Source: Porodaedalea pini (Eukaryota; Basidiomycota; Agaricomycetes; Hymenochaetales; Hymenochaetaceae). Taken from it: 64,000 nucleotides of DNA. Each line of letters opens with the position of its first letter. Within the stretch, counting starts at the first letter, position 1. Below are positions 25,137-40,612 of this stretch, piece after piece. The notes under the pieces are model-generated. The model had not been told where the DNA came from. It did not search any database and saw only the letters and a list, made by a program, of their open reading frames with translations. Where the stretch lies: positions 231,656 through 295,655 of the forward strand of contig NBAY01000056.1 of NCBI GenBank assembly GCA_002794775.1, written 5' to 3'. A program made the translations under genes and the position numbers.

Positions 25137-25580
25137 ATGAGCAAAGCGACGAGTTTCATATTGAGTTTAGGAAGGAGACCGATACCTTTGAGTGTGTCCG
25201 TTTTTATCGAAGAGCTACAAATGAACGTTGGGGAATACGCCATAGGAATTCTCAAATTTGACTTCACTGAGACCCCAATCCTCTACAAAAGCTTCGATGG
25301 ACGTGAGAGATCAGGCTCATTCTCATCGCTCAACGAACTGGGCGCTGCGAACGTGCCCCTATATCAAGTGATTGACTTTTTGAGGCGACTCATCATCACG
25401 GAACAAGTTATTGGGGAGCACAGCGGATATAAGTTTTGCTTTGCTTCGAGTTCAGTAGTAGTCTGTCCAGTCCAAGACTTTTACTGCAATTCTTTCTTGC
25501 AAATACGACAGAAGATGTTACGGGAAGCTGCGACTGATAGAGAAACGACCCGTAGAAGATTTGACGGACCAGCGGATTGA
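25137..25580 (+). CDS. hypothetical single-exon ORF, 147 aa
   Basis: An uninterrupted ATG-to-TGA frame beginning MSKATSFILSLGRRPIPLS and containing MNVGEYAIGILKFDF and NVPLYQVIDFLRRLIITEQV. Its amino-acid mix is protein-like, with alternating hydrophobics and few rare residues. No domain, signal peptide or membrane helix is recognised. It lies 350 bp upstream of the alcohol dehydrogenase on the same strand, so it could be part of that promoter region instead. Weakly supported. Confidence 0.35.
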   Translation: MSKATSFILSLGRRPIPLSVSVFIEELQMNVGEYAIGILKFDFTETPILYKSFDGRERSGSFSSLNELGAANVPLYQVIDFLRRLIITEQVIGEHSGYKFCFASSSVVVCPVQDFYCNSFLQIRQKMLREAATDRETTRRRFDGPAD

Positions 25581-25872
25581 CACGTCCTCACGCTGCACGT
25601 GCTCTGCAACATCCCCATCCTTTTGAACTGAGCGCCTTTGTGCTTCATGGGCTCTGGCGACATGTATCCTCCATGGTTATCGGTATTGCACCTCCTAGGC
25701 CTGTTCCTTGGTATTTACGCTCAATCAGTAAATATCCTGTGGATGGGGATGGCCCAGGAACAATCCAATCGTGTCCAGTTTCCCCTTCATTGAAACGCCG
25801 CCTGGATGGCTGTAGTGGACGCCCCAATGGCAACTTTGCAGAGGCTAGTATGAGGTCTGTGTATGTGGTCCG

Positions 25873-25880
25873 TATATAAA
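25873..25880 (+). promoter_or_regulatory. TATA box of the alcohol dehydrogenase gene
   Basis: TATATAAA 52 bp before the ATG at 25932, a usual spacing for strongly expressed fungal genes with short leaders. Confidence 0.6.
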
Positions 25881-25931
25881 GCTCGTAGAATCCTTGAAAA
25901 AACTTCTTACCAGCAACTCTAGGCTGACAAA

Positions 25932-27286
25932 ATGACCTCGAGCATGGCCTTTCCTCAGACTCAGCGCGCCTACGTGCTTTCTTCCGCTGGCGGAGATCTG
26001 AACCTCATCGATGACCATCCGGTCGTCAGCCCTTCGGAACTCAAACCTGGTCAGTGCCTTGTGAAGCTCACGCACTCTGGTGTTTGTCACACAGACCTTG
26101 GCATTCGACATAATTTGTATCCAAATATGCCGAAAAAGGACTTGGTTGGCGGGCATGAGGGTGTCGGAATCGTGGTAGCCATTGCCGATCATACAAAGTA
26201 CGAGGGTGTACGGGTCGGCGACCGCGTGGGGATTAAGTTTGTTGCGGACTCGTGCTTGAATTGCGAGATGTGCTTTAAGGGATTCGAAGGATGTGAGTTG
26301 TCACTCTTCGTCTATCCTTTACTAGACATGCTCAACTTTCTGACGTTAGTGTGCTACAACCTGCAATCTAGTGGCGCGAGGGTCGATGGTACCTTTTGCG
26401 AGTACGCAGTATCGTACGTGAACCACGTCACACCCGTTCCAGACTCGCTAGACAGTCCGACAGCAGCTGCGATAATGTGCGCGGTGCGTCAGTCAATAGT
26501 CTCTCTCTTAATAGATACCGCTCACACTAAACTCACTCAGGGAGTATCTGTGTACAGTGCTTTGCTACAGTGTAATGCACACATCGGCGACTGGGTTGTC
26601 ATCCCGGGAGCAGGAGGCGGACTCGGGCACCTAGGTACTCAGCCTCGAGCCATTCTATTCTCGTACACAAGTTACAGCTAACATCTGCATCCAGCAATCC
26701 AGTACGCATCTGCTATGGGTCTGCGTGTCGTCGCCATCGACACTGGGTCTGCAAAACGAGAACTCTGCCTTTCTTTAGGGGCCGAAGCCTGGGTCGACTT
26801 CAAGGAGAGCGCGGATGTCGCCGCTGATGTGCGTGCCGCGACGGGTGGTGCGGGCGCACATGCGGCGATCGTGACTGCCGGCGGTAATGATGCATATGCG
26901 GTCGCTGCGTCGTACCTACGTTCGGCAGGGTATCTGATGGTTGTGGGTATCCCGCCGAACGGGCTGCTTGCTCTACCAATCATGCTGATCGCTGGGCGTG
27001 GTTTGACAATACGTGGAATATTTGTCGGGTGAGCTGTGATACTACGTTGGATATCGGCTTTACGCTAATTGTAGTATGCAGGAACCGGCAGCAGTCGATC
27101 GAGGCTGTAAGCATTGCTGCAGCGGGAAAAGTCAAGTGCCGTTATTCGATTCGTGGTTTATCGGAACTTGAACAGTGCGCCAGTCCTCTTGACTGCGCCT
27201 TTCTTATCTGACTCTCTCACAGTGTATATGGAGAAATGGAGAAGGGTCAAATTATCGGACGTGTTGTGCTGGATATCTCAAAATAG
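25932..27286 (+). CDS. zinc-dependent alcohol dehydrogenase (MDR family)
   Basis: NAD-dependent oxidation/reduction of primary alcohols, Adh1-like. Exons begin 25932-26292 and 26350-26483; the third starts at 26541. Later introns (about 26633-26693, 27029-27079 and 27202-27230) use GT..AG. Visible marks: catalytic zinc ligand Cys in HSGVCHTDLG, GGHEGVGIVV, structural-zinc Cys ladder CLNCEMC plus a fourth Cys seven residues later (recreated by the first splice), VDGTFCEYAVSYV, dinucleotide loop PGAGGGLGHLAIQYA and an NAD-preferring Asp in RVVAIDTGSAKR. The last exon restores HVYGEMEKGQIIGRVVLDIS before TAG. Length about 355-360 aa, standard for the family. No N-terminal targeting sequence, so cytosolic is likely. 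All key residues are present. Confidence 0.93.
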
Positions 27287-27419
27287 ACGAAGGTATTATA
27301 CTTTTTAAATACTTGGTGCCTGTTTCCTCGCTAGTCAATTCATAAGATTAATTATACTTCCATATTACTGTCTCTGTTGCGGACGAAAGCTGTATTGCGG
27401 AAATCCTACCAGGTGATTA

Positions 27420-27610
27420 GAGTCTAGTCGAGCACGGCGAGCGTGGGAATGTCAATAACTACCATCATGATGCCATTGTCTACCTGTGGGGGTCCGCCCC
27501 AGTGAAAAGTAGCAATTGTGGTATCGAGTGGCGTCGAATGAAATCTTGTGCTTCGTGTGAAATCAAGTGAAATCGAGTGGCAATCAACATATTTTTTTCT
27601 CGTCTTTTGT
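27420..27610 (-). repeat. short dispersed repeat related to 42240-42560
   Basis: Read on the minus strand it contains CCACAATTGCTACTTTTCAC followed by TGGGGCGGACCCCCAC, plus several CACTCGAT/TTTCAC words. Nearly the same CCACAATTGCTATTTTTCAC plus TGGGG occurs at 42534-42560, where a MITE is inserted. Here only a short fused GGGGCGGACCCCC palindrome is present. A remnant of the same repeat family. Nothing else is seen in 27290-27830. Confidence 0.6.
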
Positions 27611-27844
27611 GAGCACAGCCTTGTCATAGAATTTAGAAAAGGCCTCTGTGTCCATTGTTATGTAATCATAAATCCGCACAAGCTGTAAACTGACATCATT
27701 GATCGACAGATTTACTCTAGCTCTATTATTATTAATCTAACAGCACCATCGATGCACAATTAAAGAGCTTTCAGCTTCATCGATGTAAGTTTATACCTAC
27801 TAGCTACCTTGTGCGTCCCTCGGCTCACATGCATTTAGTTGCAA

Positions 27845-29460
<1,616 letters not shown>

Positions 29461-29666
29461 TGTGAGGATGCTGTAGCAAGATGGTCATATCAGAGACTGA
29501 AGTCATTGATGACAATATGATGAGGATGTGTACGTTGTTTATTGTTACAGGTCTCTTATATACAGTTGATTAAATGTACTATATAACTCTTCAATCATTC
29601 ATGCAATCATTTGATGAATAGTGTTAGACGAGACATGATATGTACATTGTAACTATATACCAAACC

Positions 29667-32600
29667 CTACAGTCTCTCCTCTGTTATCTGTTCCTGATAT
29701 CCAACCATAACAGAAAGCTTCTTTCCAGGTTTCTGCATCATAAACCAGTGGTCTGTCTCTGTCCCATCATGGTAGGGGTAATTGGTGTCAGGTGCCATCA
29801 TTACAACAGAATCAATAGCCTTTACATCAATGACTTGTATGTCATGAGTGTGATGTGCTGTCCAATATGTCTTTGAAGAAGCCTCATATAGTTCTTTATG
29901 AGGTGAGCCATAAAAAGAAGCCATTGCAAGAGCTACCTGGCTTTCCTTTAGATCAAAAAGAAAATAGTACAGAATCTCTGCCAGATGTGTTTGTCCCTCT
30001 GAAATGACCTATATAAGTAATGTGAGTAAGAACTACCATTCTGAAATACTTATATATGGAACTTACCATGACATTTTTTGCTTTCCTAACCTTTGAAAGT
30101 TGCTTTGCATCTTCTCTCCAAGCAGATCGGGCAACTTGGCCATTGGGCAGGTGTATTCGTGACCATCTAAAGATGTATTTCTCAAAATCCTTTTCCTGCT
30201 CAATTGTTCTCAGATAGGATTTCAGTGCATCAGCCTCTCTAACTGAGAATTCATAGTGAGTTCTGTCTGTTGCTGTGAGCAAGGCATACCCATCACCCAA
30301 ATCTCTTGCACCTCTAGGCAGCAAATTTTCTGCAGGCTCTAGATCAGGTATCATAGCTTTGAGAGCATTAATCTGGCATCGTCTCAGGCCTCTCTGTGCA
30401 AGGTTTGAAAATGGGCTTGAGTGCTGCTTTATCTCCTCACCCAAGTTACCAATTGTTCTCTCCATTGCCCATTGTGAGTATATAATACCAGGACCCACTC
30501 TGACTGTTTCAAAAGGCAGGTGTGAGGGAGAGTGTACACTTGGCCTAACAAAGTGAAGACGTTCTACTTTTCGTTGAACATAGTAGTTTTCAAACTCATC
30601 AGAAAATGCTGTGAGTAGCCTGTGTGCTTCCTTGACCTCCTCTGGGAGAATCTCTTCCTGAAGCAAGATCTGGACTGATCTAACAAGCTTGCAATAATTC
30701 TTCCAATACAACTCTGGGAGAATGCCAAAAAATAGACAAGGGCCTAAGCCATAGAAATAGAGCAAGAACTCCCAAGCCTTGTATCCACTGTTTATTTTCT
30801 CAGCAGGATTACGTGGTGGACGATCAAATGAGCCAGGTATATAAGGTGTTGTGTCTGCTACCTTTTTCCCATGAGACTTCCAAACATCTCCTTTAAGAAC
30901 TGCCCAATTCCAAGATTCTTTATTATCTGCTTTATCACACTCAAAGTTTCCTCTCCAGAGTGGAATAAACAGATCAGGGAGATTTAAGGCAGGGAGATGC
31001 ATGACATCAGCTGCAAAGCAGCCAGGAAGACTAAGTCTATGTCTTTCTGAAATACCACTAATTATGCTTGGCTTTGCTATTCCTGTTTCACGTCTTTGTT
31101 TTTCATACTGAGTTTTATTTTTTGCAATCACCACCAAAGCTAGGTTCTTATCATACTCTTCAGATGCTTTCTTTGAGTTAAAGCTGATAAGAAGGTCATG
31201 AATGTCTACATCTTCATGAGCACAACCCAGTTCAGAATAATTATCTGGCTTGAAACGAGCTGGATAATATGTAGGTGCACTAGGTTTATGCCTACCTATA
31301 AGAGGGCAATAAAAGCGGCAGTGCCGCTTTCCATGATGACCAACACATCCACTAATACAAGCCATAGCTGGACCATCTCCAGTTGCAAGAGCTAGAAATG
31401 GATCTGAGGTAAAGAGCCTATCTTCTGCAGCATCCCAGATAGAAAGTCCTTCTTTCTGGATAGCTGCTAAATGATGTAATCCTGGAAATATGAAGCTGTC
31501 CAGATTTTTTGGCTTGCCTGGGCCAGGTATAATTCCACCTGGAAGAATATGTCGCTTTTTGTACCGTACATCAGGAGCATGATCAAGAATAACCCAAATG
31601 TATATCCAGCATTCAGATACTTTGTTGCGATATAGCTGAGCTCCATCAATTGAAAGCATGAGCACCATGTCATCTGTCTTTATATCACCTCTTTTGACAG
31701 CCTCAATATAATCAAAGCCATCAAAAAAATCTGTATATGATGAGACCTTGGATCCTCCATTCTGATTCAGCTCCTGTATGATTCTATCTGTACACTCTTG
31801 CCTATAACGCATACTGAGTGCACCATCATGTGTTCTCCAGAGGGCTTGAAGCTGTGGTGCCAAAGGAAAAGTATGAAATTGTGCTTCAGGGATTTTTTCT
31901 ACACCTGACTTATAGCGAGGAGAATCACAGATTGGACACCTGTTTAATCCTGCAAAGGGTCCTGAAAATGCAATGCATGATTTAACACACATATCCCTTA
32001 TGATAGGGACAACACCAGACAGTTCAGATACAAGCTTTTTGACCTTGTAGTATGTTAAAATGCCACTGTCAGGATATCGCTTAAGAATTGATCTGTAAAT
32101 TGAGCTGTATGTCTCCTCAGAGGCATTGGAGATGGATAGAAATATGTCAAGAGAAAGCCGTTCATCAGGATCATCCACTGTAAGGATAGAATTCCTTGGA
32201 TTGCGAATACTGTAAAGGAGATCCTCATCCAAAGGTTCAAGTTCACTATCCAGAGATGCTTCCCTAAGTGCCTTGATAAAGCCAAAGGCAGTCCCTATGT
32301 CATCCAACTGGGGATTAAATAGAGGCTCTGCATAAGGATTCTGGTCATTAGCATCACGCTCAAGATCTAGAAGAGAAGCTGTCTCTTGCAGAGGCTCCTG
32401 ACTAGCATCTAAACTGCCTGGATCATTCAGTATGTTTGCAGACTAGTTTGAAAGATAAATCAGTAACAAAAAGCATAAGGATCAAATCATTCAAGCATAC
32501 ATGCTCAGCTGTATTGATATCTTCTTCAAGCCCTGGATCATTCAGATTGTAGTCCAACTAAAGTTAGTAGTTAGCAATGGTAGAGAATAGTTAGTATTTC

Positions 32601-33208
32601 AGAAATGAGCATGACACAGTTAAGCACATACAGCATTGTCAACATCCATACTGAAATCAAAGTGTGCCTGTAAGTCTAGTCCTTCGCCAGCATCCATTGA
32701 TTCACCCATATTCTACAATAAAATATATGGTCAGTAAAAAGAGTCTAACAGTGTATAGCTTGAGACTCACTGGACTAGTTAGAGGCACATCTTGTCCTGT
32801 TGTAGTGACCATTGGCCCATCTCTATTCTACAAAATACAAGACACAAAAAATCAGAAATCAGAAATAATTTAATAAGCATTTCTTGAGCTCACCGGATTA
32901 TCTACAATCATTTCTTGCTGCCAGTTAGAAGATCCCCCTTGATCTACATGTTCTTTGTCTTTTTCCTAGAGGAAAATATTACGGAGTGTGTTTTAGTAGC
33001 ATACAAAGCAGAGTTAAATTATTACAATTTGTGGTTGCCCAGGAAGCGCCTGAAGAAAACTTGAAAAGCCCAAGCTTGTCGTCTTAGCATCTTCACGCAT
33101 GTGTCTCTTGATTGTTGTGGGTGCAAGGGGCCTGCCAGGACCATTAGGGCCACCACATCTCAATGAGCAGTAGCACCGCTGCTTTCCAGGTTCAGTATTG
33201 TCAGTCAT
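29667..33208 (-). CDS. CACTA/EnSpm Tnp2-like DDE transposase
   Basis: A DNA transposase that cuts and joins its element's ends. The gene is minus-strand, multi-exon, and looks intact. Exon 1 from ATG 33208 (an in-frame ATG at 33250 is an alternative) reads RCYCSLRCGGPNGPGRPLAP then TTIKRHMRED, a C/H-rich DNA-binding start. Several short acidic exons follow (33000-32320). The main exon (to about 30066) carries CPICDSPRY, SIDGAQLYRNKVSECWIYIW (first Asp, about 31650), ILPGGIIPGPGKPKNLDSF, FAADVMHLPALNLPDLF (second Asp, about 31010) and MERTIGNLGEEIKQHSSPF (Glu, about 30450). A final intron (GTAAGT...TATATAG) leads to VISEGQTHLAEILYYFLFD and the C-terminus, stop 29667-29669. The wording matches Tnp2-type transposases annotated in Agaricomycetes. 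Placement in CACTA rather than a sister group needs a profile search. Confidence 0.85.
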
Positions 33209-33496
33209 GGTGGTAGCAGAAAGAGGGTGATCCAGACGACGCTGTTGCATCTGCTGGCATTCATGTACACGCGGCCTTCATTGAAGTACACATGCTGATT
33301 CAATCGTAGAAGCTCATTTAATTTCCGACATTTCACCGGCCATTGATTCACAAGTATCTGCATACCGCCATGCAGAAGATAAACAATATTAAATGTCAAG
33401 CTCATTCCAGTATTGCAGCTGTCAAGCTACTTGTCGGCAAATTTCACACATTGCTTAATGGTCTATGTGATACACAAAAACTCCCTTATTCGTCCC

Positions 33497-36080
<2,584 letters not shown>

Positions 36081-36181
36081 GCAAGCAACTAAATGCGTAC
36101 TTTATATGCGTGGGTAAATACTTCTAAACCTAGTTCTGAAAACATGTGTTGAACACGCTTGTCCTACACTTCGACGTGACA

Positions 36182-37740
36182 ATGGCGGACGACGTCCAGA
36201 ATCTAAACTGCATGGGCCACTCTCTCAACCACACAAATCAAGATGGCAGTCTTGGTGGGGACCCAGACTCCCATTCCCAGATGTACCCTGAAAGCAACTC
36301 TTTTGGTGGTCCTTTTTCAACGTTCCATCGTTCACTTTCCTATTCCTCATCGAATTCATCTCGTGCTCCATCTGAGGCTCGGACAAGCCAGAGCTCCTTT
36401 AATCGGTATTCCCTTGGCCAGGACCTACATCACTCACGCGATTTCAGTAGAGAGCCTTCCCCATCAGTATTCTCAACCTCCCTTCGAATGGAGCAGCTCG
36501 AAGCCCGTTGCAGGCAACTGGAGATGCAGAATGTCGATTTAAAGGAGAAAAATGTGGTTCTAAATGCAGAGAGCAGCACATACAAGTAAGTGACATTTTT
36601 CAAGAGTACTGTCATTTCTTGTTTCCTATTGTGTTCTTTTGTGTTTGTGTTGACAGTGGATTTGATGGTAATACCATGCTCTTTTTCGTCTTCTCTTGAA
36701 ATGACCATAAATTCTCATTCTCACTAAACTTTACCAGAGATGCATATGACCGGCTTGTCAAGGCTATCCCTTCAATTGTTGGAGTTACAAATACAGGTCT
36801 ACAAATCCCTGTAATGACGCAACTCAACGAGGTTGATTACCCAGAGGTGCACTTCTGGTATAAGTCGTTATGGAAAGCATTCGAAAAGAGCAAGGGTCCA
36901 TCCCAAGGCGAGCGAGGAGGTTCACGAGCATCAAAAGGCATCAACGTAGCAATGCAATTCATTGAGGATGAACATGGGCAACCCGTTGATGGTGAACGTG
37001 CAAAGGCTATTCGAGAATTTGCTTTCTCTCTTTTTACAGAGTTTTTGATCCATGGAGTAGCACCAGATACCTGGAGCCAGGCTGCTGCCAATGTTAGCAA
37101 GCAATACTTGGCGGAAATGGAGGCTAAGTATCCTGAGTTGCGTCTTTGCGCAGATCACTGGAAAACACAGCAGGTCGCAACAGACAGGTACCCTTCATGG
37201 CTCAACAATCGTCGTAAAAAGATGGCTTCAAAGCGAGCAGAAGATGGAGACCACGAGGTGACCTTGAAACGCTCAAGTGACCAGATGTCAGATCCGACAA
37301 GGAAGAGGATGAAGCAAACCATTCACCCCGGCGTCTCATCCATTGCTTTCTCACCTGACGGCACACACCTCATTCCAGGCTCTGAGCACACAAATCCACA
37401 CCAACCTTCGCATCATCTGATTCCTCATGGCCTCTCATATGAGCAGCTCGAACATGACTATCGTCACAATGCAGTTCCATTGGTGTCGAATGCACAGGCT
37501 GGTCCTTCATCAAGTGGATTATCTGAACCTTCTGCAACATCGACATTTGCTCCTACAGTACCTCTGTCATTGGGTCCAGACATTTGTTTAACAGAACCGT
37601 CTAACCTACATCCAGCCTTTGGCACCAACAACGGCACCGAAAAACTACAAGACCTCCAGAACGAACCAGTAACAGCACAGACAACGACAATGACAACCGG
37701 TGGAGCCACGAATGAACAAGCGATGATGAACGATATCACT
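36182..37740 (+). CDS. 5' part of a transposon-associated basidiomycete family gene
   Basis: Exon 1 36182-36585 and exon 2 36738-37740, joined in phase by a 152-bp intron (GTAAGT...TTTACCAG). The N-terminus is Ser-rich. A leucine-zipper-like coiled coil follows at about residues 100-135 (MEQLEARCRQLEMQNVDL). The core reads YPEVHFWYKSLWKAFEKSKG, SRASKGINVAMQFIEDEHG, FLIHGVAPDTWSQA, YPELRLCADHWKTQQVATD and YPSWLNNRRKKM, a block I know from high-copy basidiomycete hypothetical proteins that spread with mobile DNA. The tail is Thr/Ser/Pro-rich and possibly regulatory. Exon 2 stops at a strong donor, GTAAGTTC, after ATATCACT. The expected C-terminal exons are found only at 41420-42130, beyond foreign DNA. 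DNA-binding is a guess from the coiled coil and basic cluster. Confidence 0.7.
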
Positions 37741-37799
37741 GTAAGTTCTTTTCTTCTCATATCATGCAAGTTCCTCGCATCTCCTTCATCTTCTCATTT

Positions 37800-37920
37800 T
37801 TTTCTGCACCAATTTTGTGCCTTCATGCTCGAGGATGGTCTTCTCCGGCCCATCAAGTTTTTCATTGTGTCTGACATGTCTACTATCGTCGAGCACACCA
37901 GTTCTGCTCTTTATCTTTGA
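37800..37920 (+). pseudogene. GFAT fragment A (linker/isomerase start)
   Basis: Encodes EDGLLRPIKFFIVSDMSTIV then EHTSSALYL, the same segment as SEDSLPQPIEFFIAPDTSAI at 40950. It is diverged from it in a score of positions and runs into a stop at 37918-37920. It is therefore a second, older copy of that GFAT region. Confidence 0.75.
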
Positions 37921-37984
37921 CGTTGATGATTCCGGTTTTCGATACGAGGTCACGATTCTGCCGGCATAGGCATTGACAGCGACT

Positions 37985-38285
37985 CAGGCCATTGACGCTT
38001 TTCTCTCTTCAAGGAGGTCGACAAGTCCACGGACTCTGCAAGCGCATCGCTGAGTCCACCATGGACACTTCCAAGACATTCGTGTCCCAAGTTTCTATTG
38101 CTTGCACCCATTGCGCAACTCACGGTGTTCCCTCTGTGGTCAACTACCACCCTCTTCGATCCGACCCGACTGCCGAGTTCACGGAGTTCACGCTCGTCCA
38201 CAACGATATCGTCACCAACTCTGCTGAGCTCCATCCGAGACATTCGTGTCCCAAGCTTCTATTGCCCACACACTCAGCAAGCTAG
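37985..38285 (+). pseudogene. GFAT fragment B (glutaminase domain)
   Basis: Reads GLCKRIAESTMDTSKTF, then CTHCATHGVPSVVNYHPLRS and LVHNDIVTNSAELH, which corresponds to the glutamine-amidotransferase block HTRWATHGxPS...NSHPH...VHNGI of glutamine:fructose-6-phosphate amidotransferase. Key residues are changed (HTRW to CTHC). An 11-residue internal duplication (EFTEFT, and a repeat of ACATTCGTGTCCCAAG at 38076 and 38239) confirms decay. It lies downstream of fragment A although it belongs upstream in the enzyme. Confidence 0.8.
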
Positions 38286-38329
38286 ACGTACTACCGATCC
38301 GCTGAAGTCTTGGTGCTGGGAAGTCCTAA

Positions 38330-38971
38330 TCAGATGGTGGCTCTATGGAGACCACGGAGAGGCGGCCAGTAGTGAGTGACACGTGTTGCTGCGACGAACG
38401 GCGCCATGGTCTCGGCACAGATGACGAACGTGCTAAGTGCGTACGCGAGCTTCCTGCTTTTCCCGTGAGGTTCAGTGAAAGACTTTCGGGCGTCGACCAT
38501 AGCAAGTTGAGAGAGACAGCCGACGAGGAGAGAGGCGTCGTGTAAACAGCGCCTCTGTCGAGTCGGGCTCTGCTGTAAATGCGTCAGAGCGAAGTGGCTC
38601 GGCATTGCGATGCGACTGGATACAAAACTGAGAGGACGGCTCGGAGCGCTAGGATTTACAACAGGAGACTCGCTCGCGACCTTTCTTTCAAACGAGCGCG
38701 TTCCGTTGGGAGATTCGGGTTCGATGAAGCTACCGCTGGACGGGATGGGCCGGTCATCATCATGCCGACGGTCATCTGAGTGTTCGCTGTCCCTGTCCTT
38801 TGCGCTCCAGCTGTAGCCACCACCGATGGAAGTGACTCCCCAGCTGTTGCCAACGCTGGCCGTTCGATGAAGCCTGGCCTTCAGATCGGAAGGCGGTAAC
38901 CAGACTGAGTCGTCGTCGAATGTAAGGTCAAAGGGTGGGGCGGCAAGCATCGAGCTGCGCAGAACGAGCAA
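38330..38971 (-). pseudogene. unidentified captured piece, minus-strand open frame
   Basis: A 213-codon open minus frame with LTFDDDSVWLPPSDLKARLH, GGGYSWSAKDRDSEHSDD and Ser/Pro-rich stretches looks coding but matches no family I know. It ends among the other fragments. It is more likely another captured host piece than a gene of its own. Confidence 0.3.
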
Positions 38972-38985
38972 GTTGTCGAAGACAG

Positions 38986-39066
38986 GATGGTCCAGCAGAA
39001 TGCGTGGATTCCTCTGGCTTGGAGATGGCCTGAGAGTATAAGAAAGCGCAGATTCCGCAGACCGTC
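38986..39066 (+). repeat. 81-bp direct repeat, copy 1 (copy 2 at 39922-40002)
   Basis: GATGGTCCAGCAGAATGCGT through GCAGACCGTC is present at 38986-39066 and 39922-40002 with about three mismatches. In copy 2 it is in frame with the RT-like piece (QQNAWIPLVWRWPESIRKRR). Copy 1 is a detached tail lying before the body, so the RT-like segment was duplicated or rearranged. Confidence 0.9.
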
Positions 39067-39165
39067 GAGGCAGGTGCGCTGGTGTTCCGATCTCGTATAT
39101 GTTAAGGTATGTTATGTGTTGATTTCTATTTCGAACGTAGCTAAATACGATCTACTCGCAGTACA

Positions 39166-40024
39166 CTCTTCAGCGAGCTTGTGATGTTTATCATGGATTT
39201 CGCTGTTAATCAAAGGGCGGATGGACTTTTCCTCCATCGCATTCACTACGACTTCTGGTTTTAGGATGCGGACTACACACGTTGTGCTGCCGCCTGGACT
39301 GAAATGCAGCGCTACGCGGCGGTCGCGGGTCTTACTTTCAATCTACTAAGTAGAGAAGACCGGTTCAGTTGCCATCGGGGAAGACGTATTGCACAACGAT
39401 CTTCCTTGCGATGATGTACGCTGGGGATTCCTGCGTATGGATGCCGCGTCGAATGGACGATTCGTAGTGGATCAGGCGATGGTCGTCAACCATATCACGG
39501 AGTTGCGCCGGCAGCTGTCAGCAACGACGTCTGTCTTTGCATGGATTCAGGCATACAACAAATACAACGCCTTCATCGTGCGCAACTGTCGTTCACCCGC
39601 CATTGTTTATGGCAAGAAACACATCGACGATATCATTGATATGCTCACCCGCGTACAGAAGACACTCTTCTCCGCTGAGGCGGGCGGCGCGGACCAGGGT
39701 AGCTTTGTCACTGCAGTTGCGAAAATGATCGAGGACAAGTTCGGAGTGCCTACCAAAGAAATTCCGTACGGCTGGTATCTCTGGCCCAATGTGGCGGGGG
39801 GACTCGAGGTTAAGGACCCGCTCGTCGATCTTTTCCTCGTGCGTAATGGCTACGAAGGGCGGTCGGTCGATGGCATTCTAAGGCATGCTTACTTCGAGGA
39901 TGAATGGCGATACGAGCTTGCGATGGTCCAGCAGAATGCGTGGATTCCTCTGGTTTGGAGATGGCCTGAGAGTATAAGAAAGCGCAGAGTTCGCAGACCG
40001 TCTTCGTTTGCGCAAGGCAGCTGA
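39166..40024 (+). pseudogene. reverse-transcriptase-like protein fragment
   Basis: Starts TLFSELVMFIMDFAVNQRAD then GLFLHRIHYDFWF, where the related basidiomycete RT-like proteins have a RIHDDFWFWD catalytic-type motif. Here one Asp is Tyr and the next Trp is a TAG stop (39268-39270). After a frameshift near 39350 the frame is open again: CDDVRWGFLRMDAASNGRFV, TSVFAWIQAYNKYNAFIV, YGWYLWPNVAGGLEVKDP. It lacks the N-terminal RT fingers. Family recognised from memory of unplaced RT-domain proteins in Agaricomycetes; decayed. Confidence 0.6.
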
Positions 40025-40029
40025 CTCTG

Positions 40030-40612
40030 CTGCTGCTACTCGCAGTGTTCGCCTGCGGTGCGGTTGCGGATCTGACGCTCGCACCCTGGAATGAGGAGGG
40101 AGAACTGTACTACCATCATGCACGGACTGCGGTCAGCCTCAAACCGGTCTTCGACGGAGTTAGCCTACATGCCGTGCAAACCATCGCGCTCATTGGAGTG
40201 TATGAGCTTGCTTCATGTCGGGGATCGAACTCGCAAGAGGGCACATGGAAGGTGGTCAGCTTTTCTGCGTCGCTCGCTGCTAACGTACGTCTCCCATTTT
40301 CCAACTATATAGTGTTCTAACTTCTTTCTGCTGGTCAGATCGGTTTGAGTGAGTGATGTCCGTACAATTCAATTCCTTTCTGACATTAAGGCTTGTATAT
40401 AGATCGAGACCCCGCCCACTTCAAGCTTTCTCCCAAGTTCATCCGACGCAGGACAGATATTTTGGGAGCTTTACACCGTTGACGCGTGGAAAGTACGACA
40501 CCATTATAGATTCTGATACTTCTGATAATCTGATATCTCGAACAGAGTATTGGCTCCGGAAGGCCAACCACGTTCACTCCTTCAGTTGTTGACTGCGAGT
40601 TCCCGGAAGATA
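40030..40612 (+). pseudogene. fungal-specific transcription factor domain fragment
   Basis: Reads FACGAVADLTLAPWNEEGEL, YYHHARTAVSLKPVFDGVSL, HAVQTIALIGVYELASCR, then after intron-like gaps DPAHFKLSPKFIRRR and GSGRPTTFTPSVVDCEFPED. This is the middle-homology (Fungal_trans) domain of Zn2Cys6 regulators. The Zn cluster and C-terminus are missing. It joins GFAT fragment C directly at about 40612-40625 without spacer. Confidence 0.8.
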
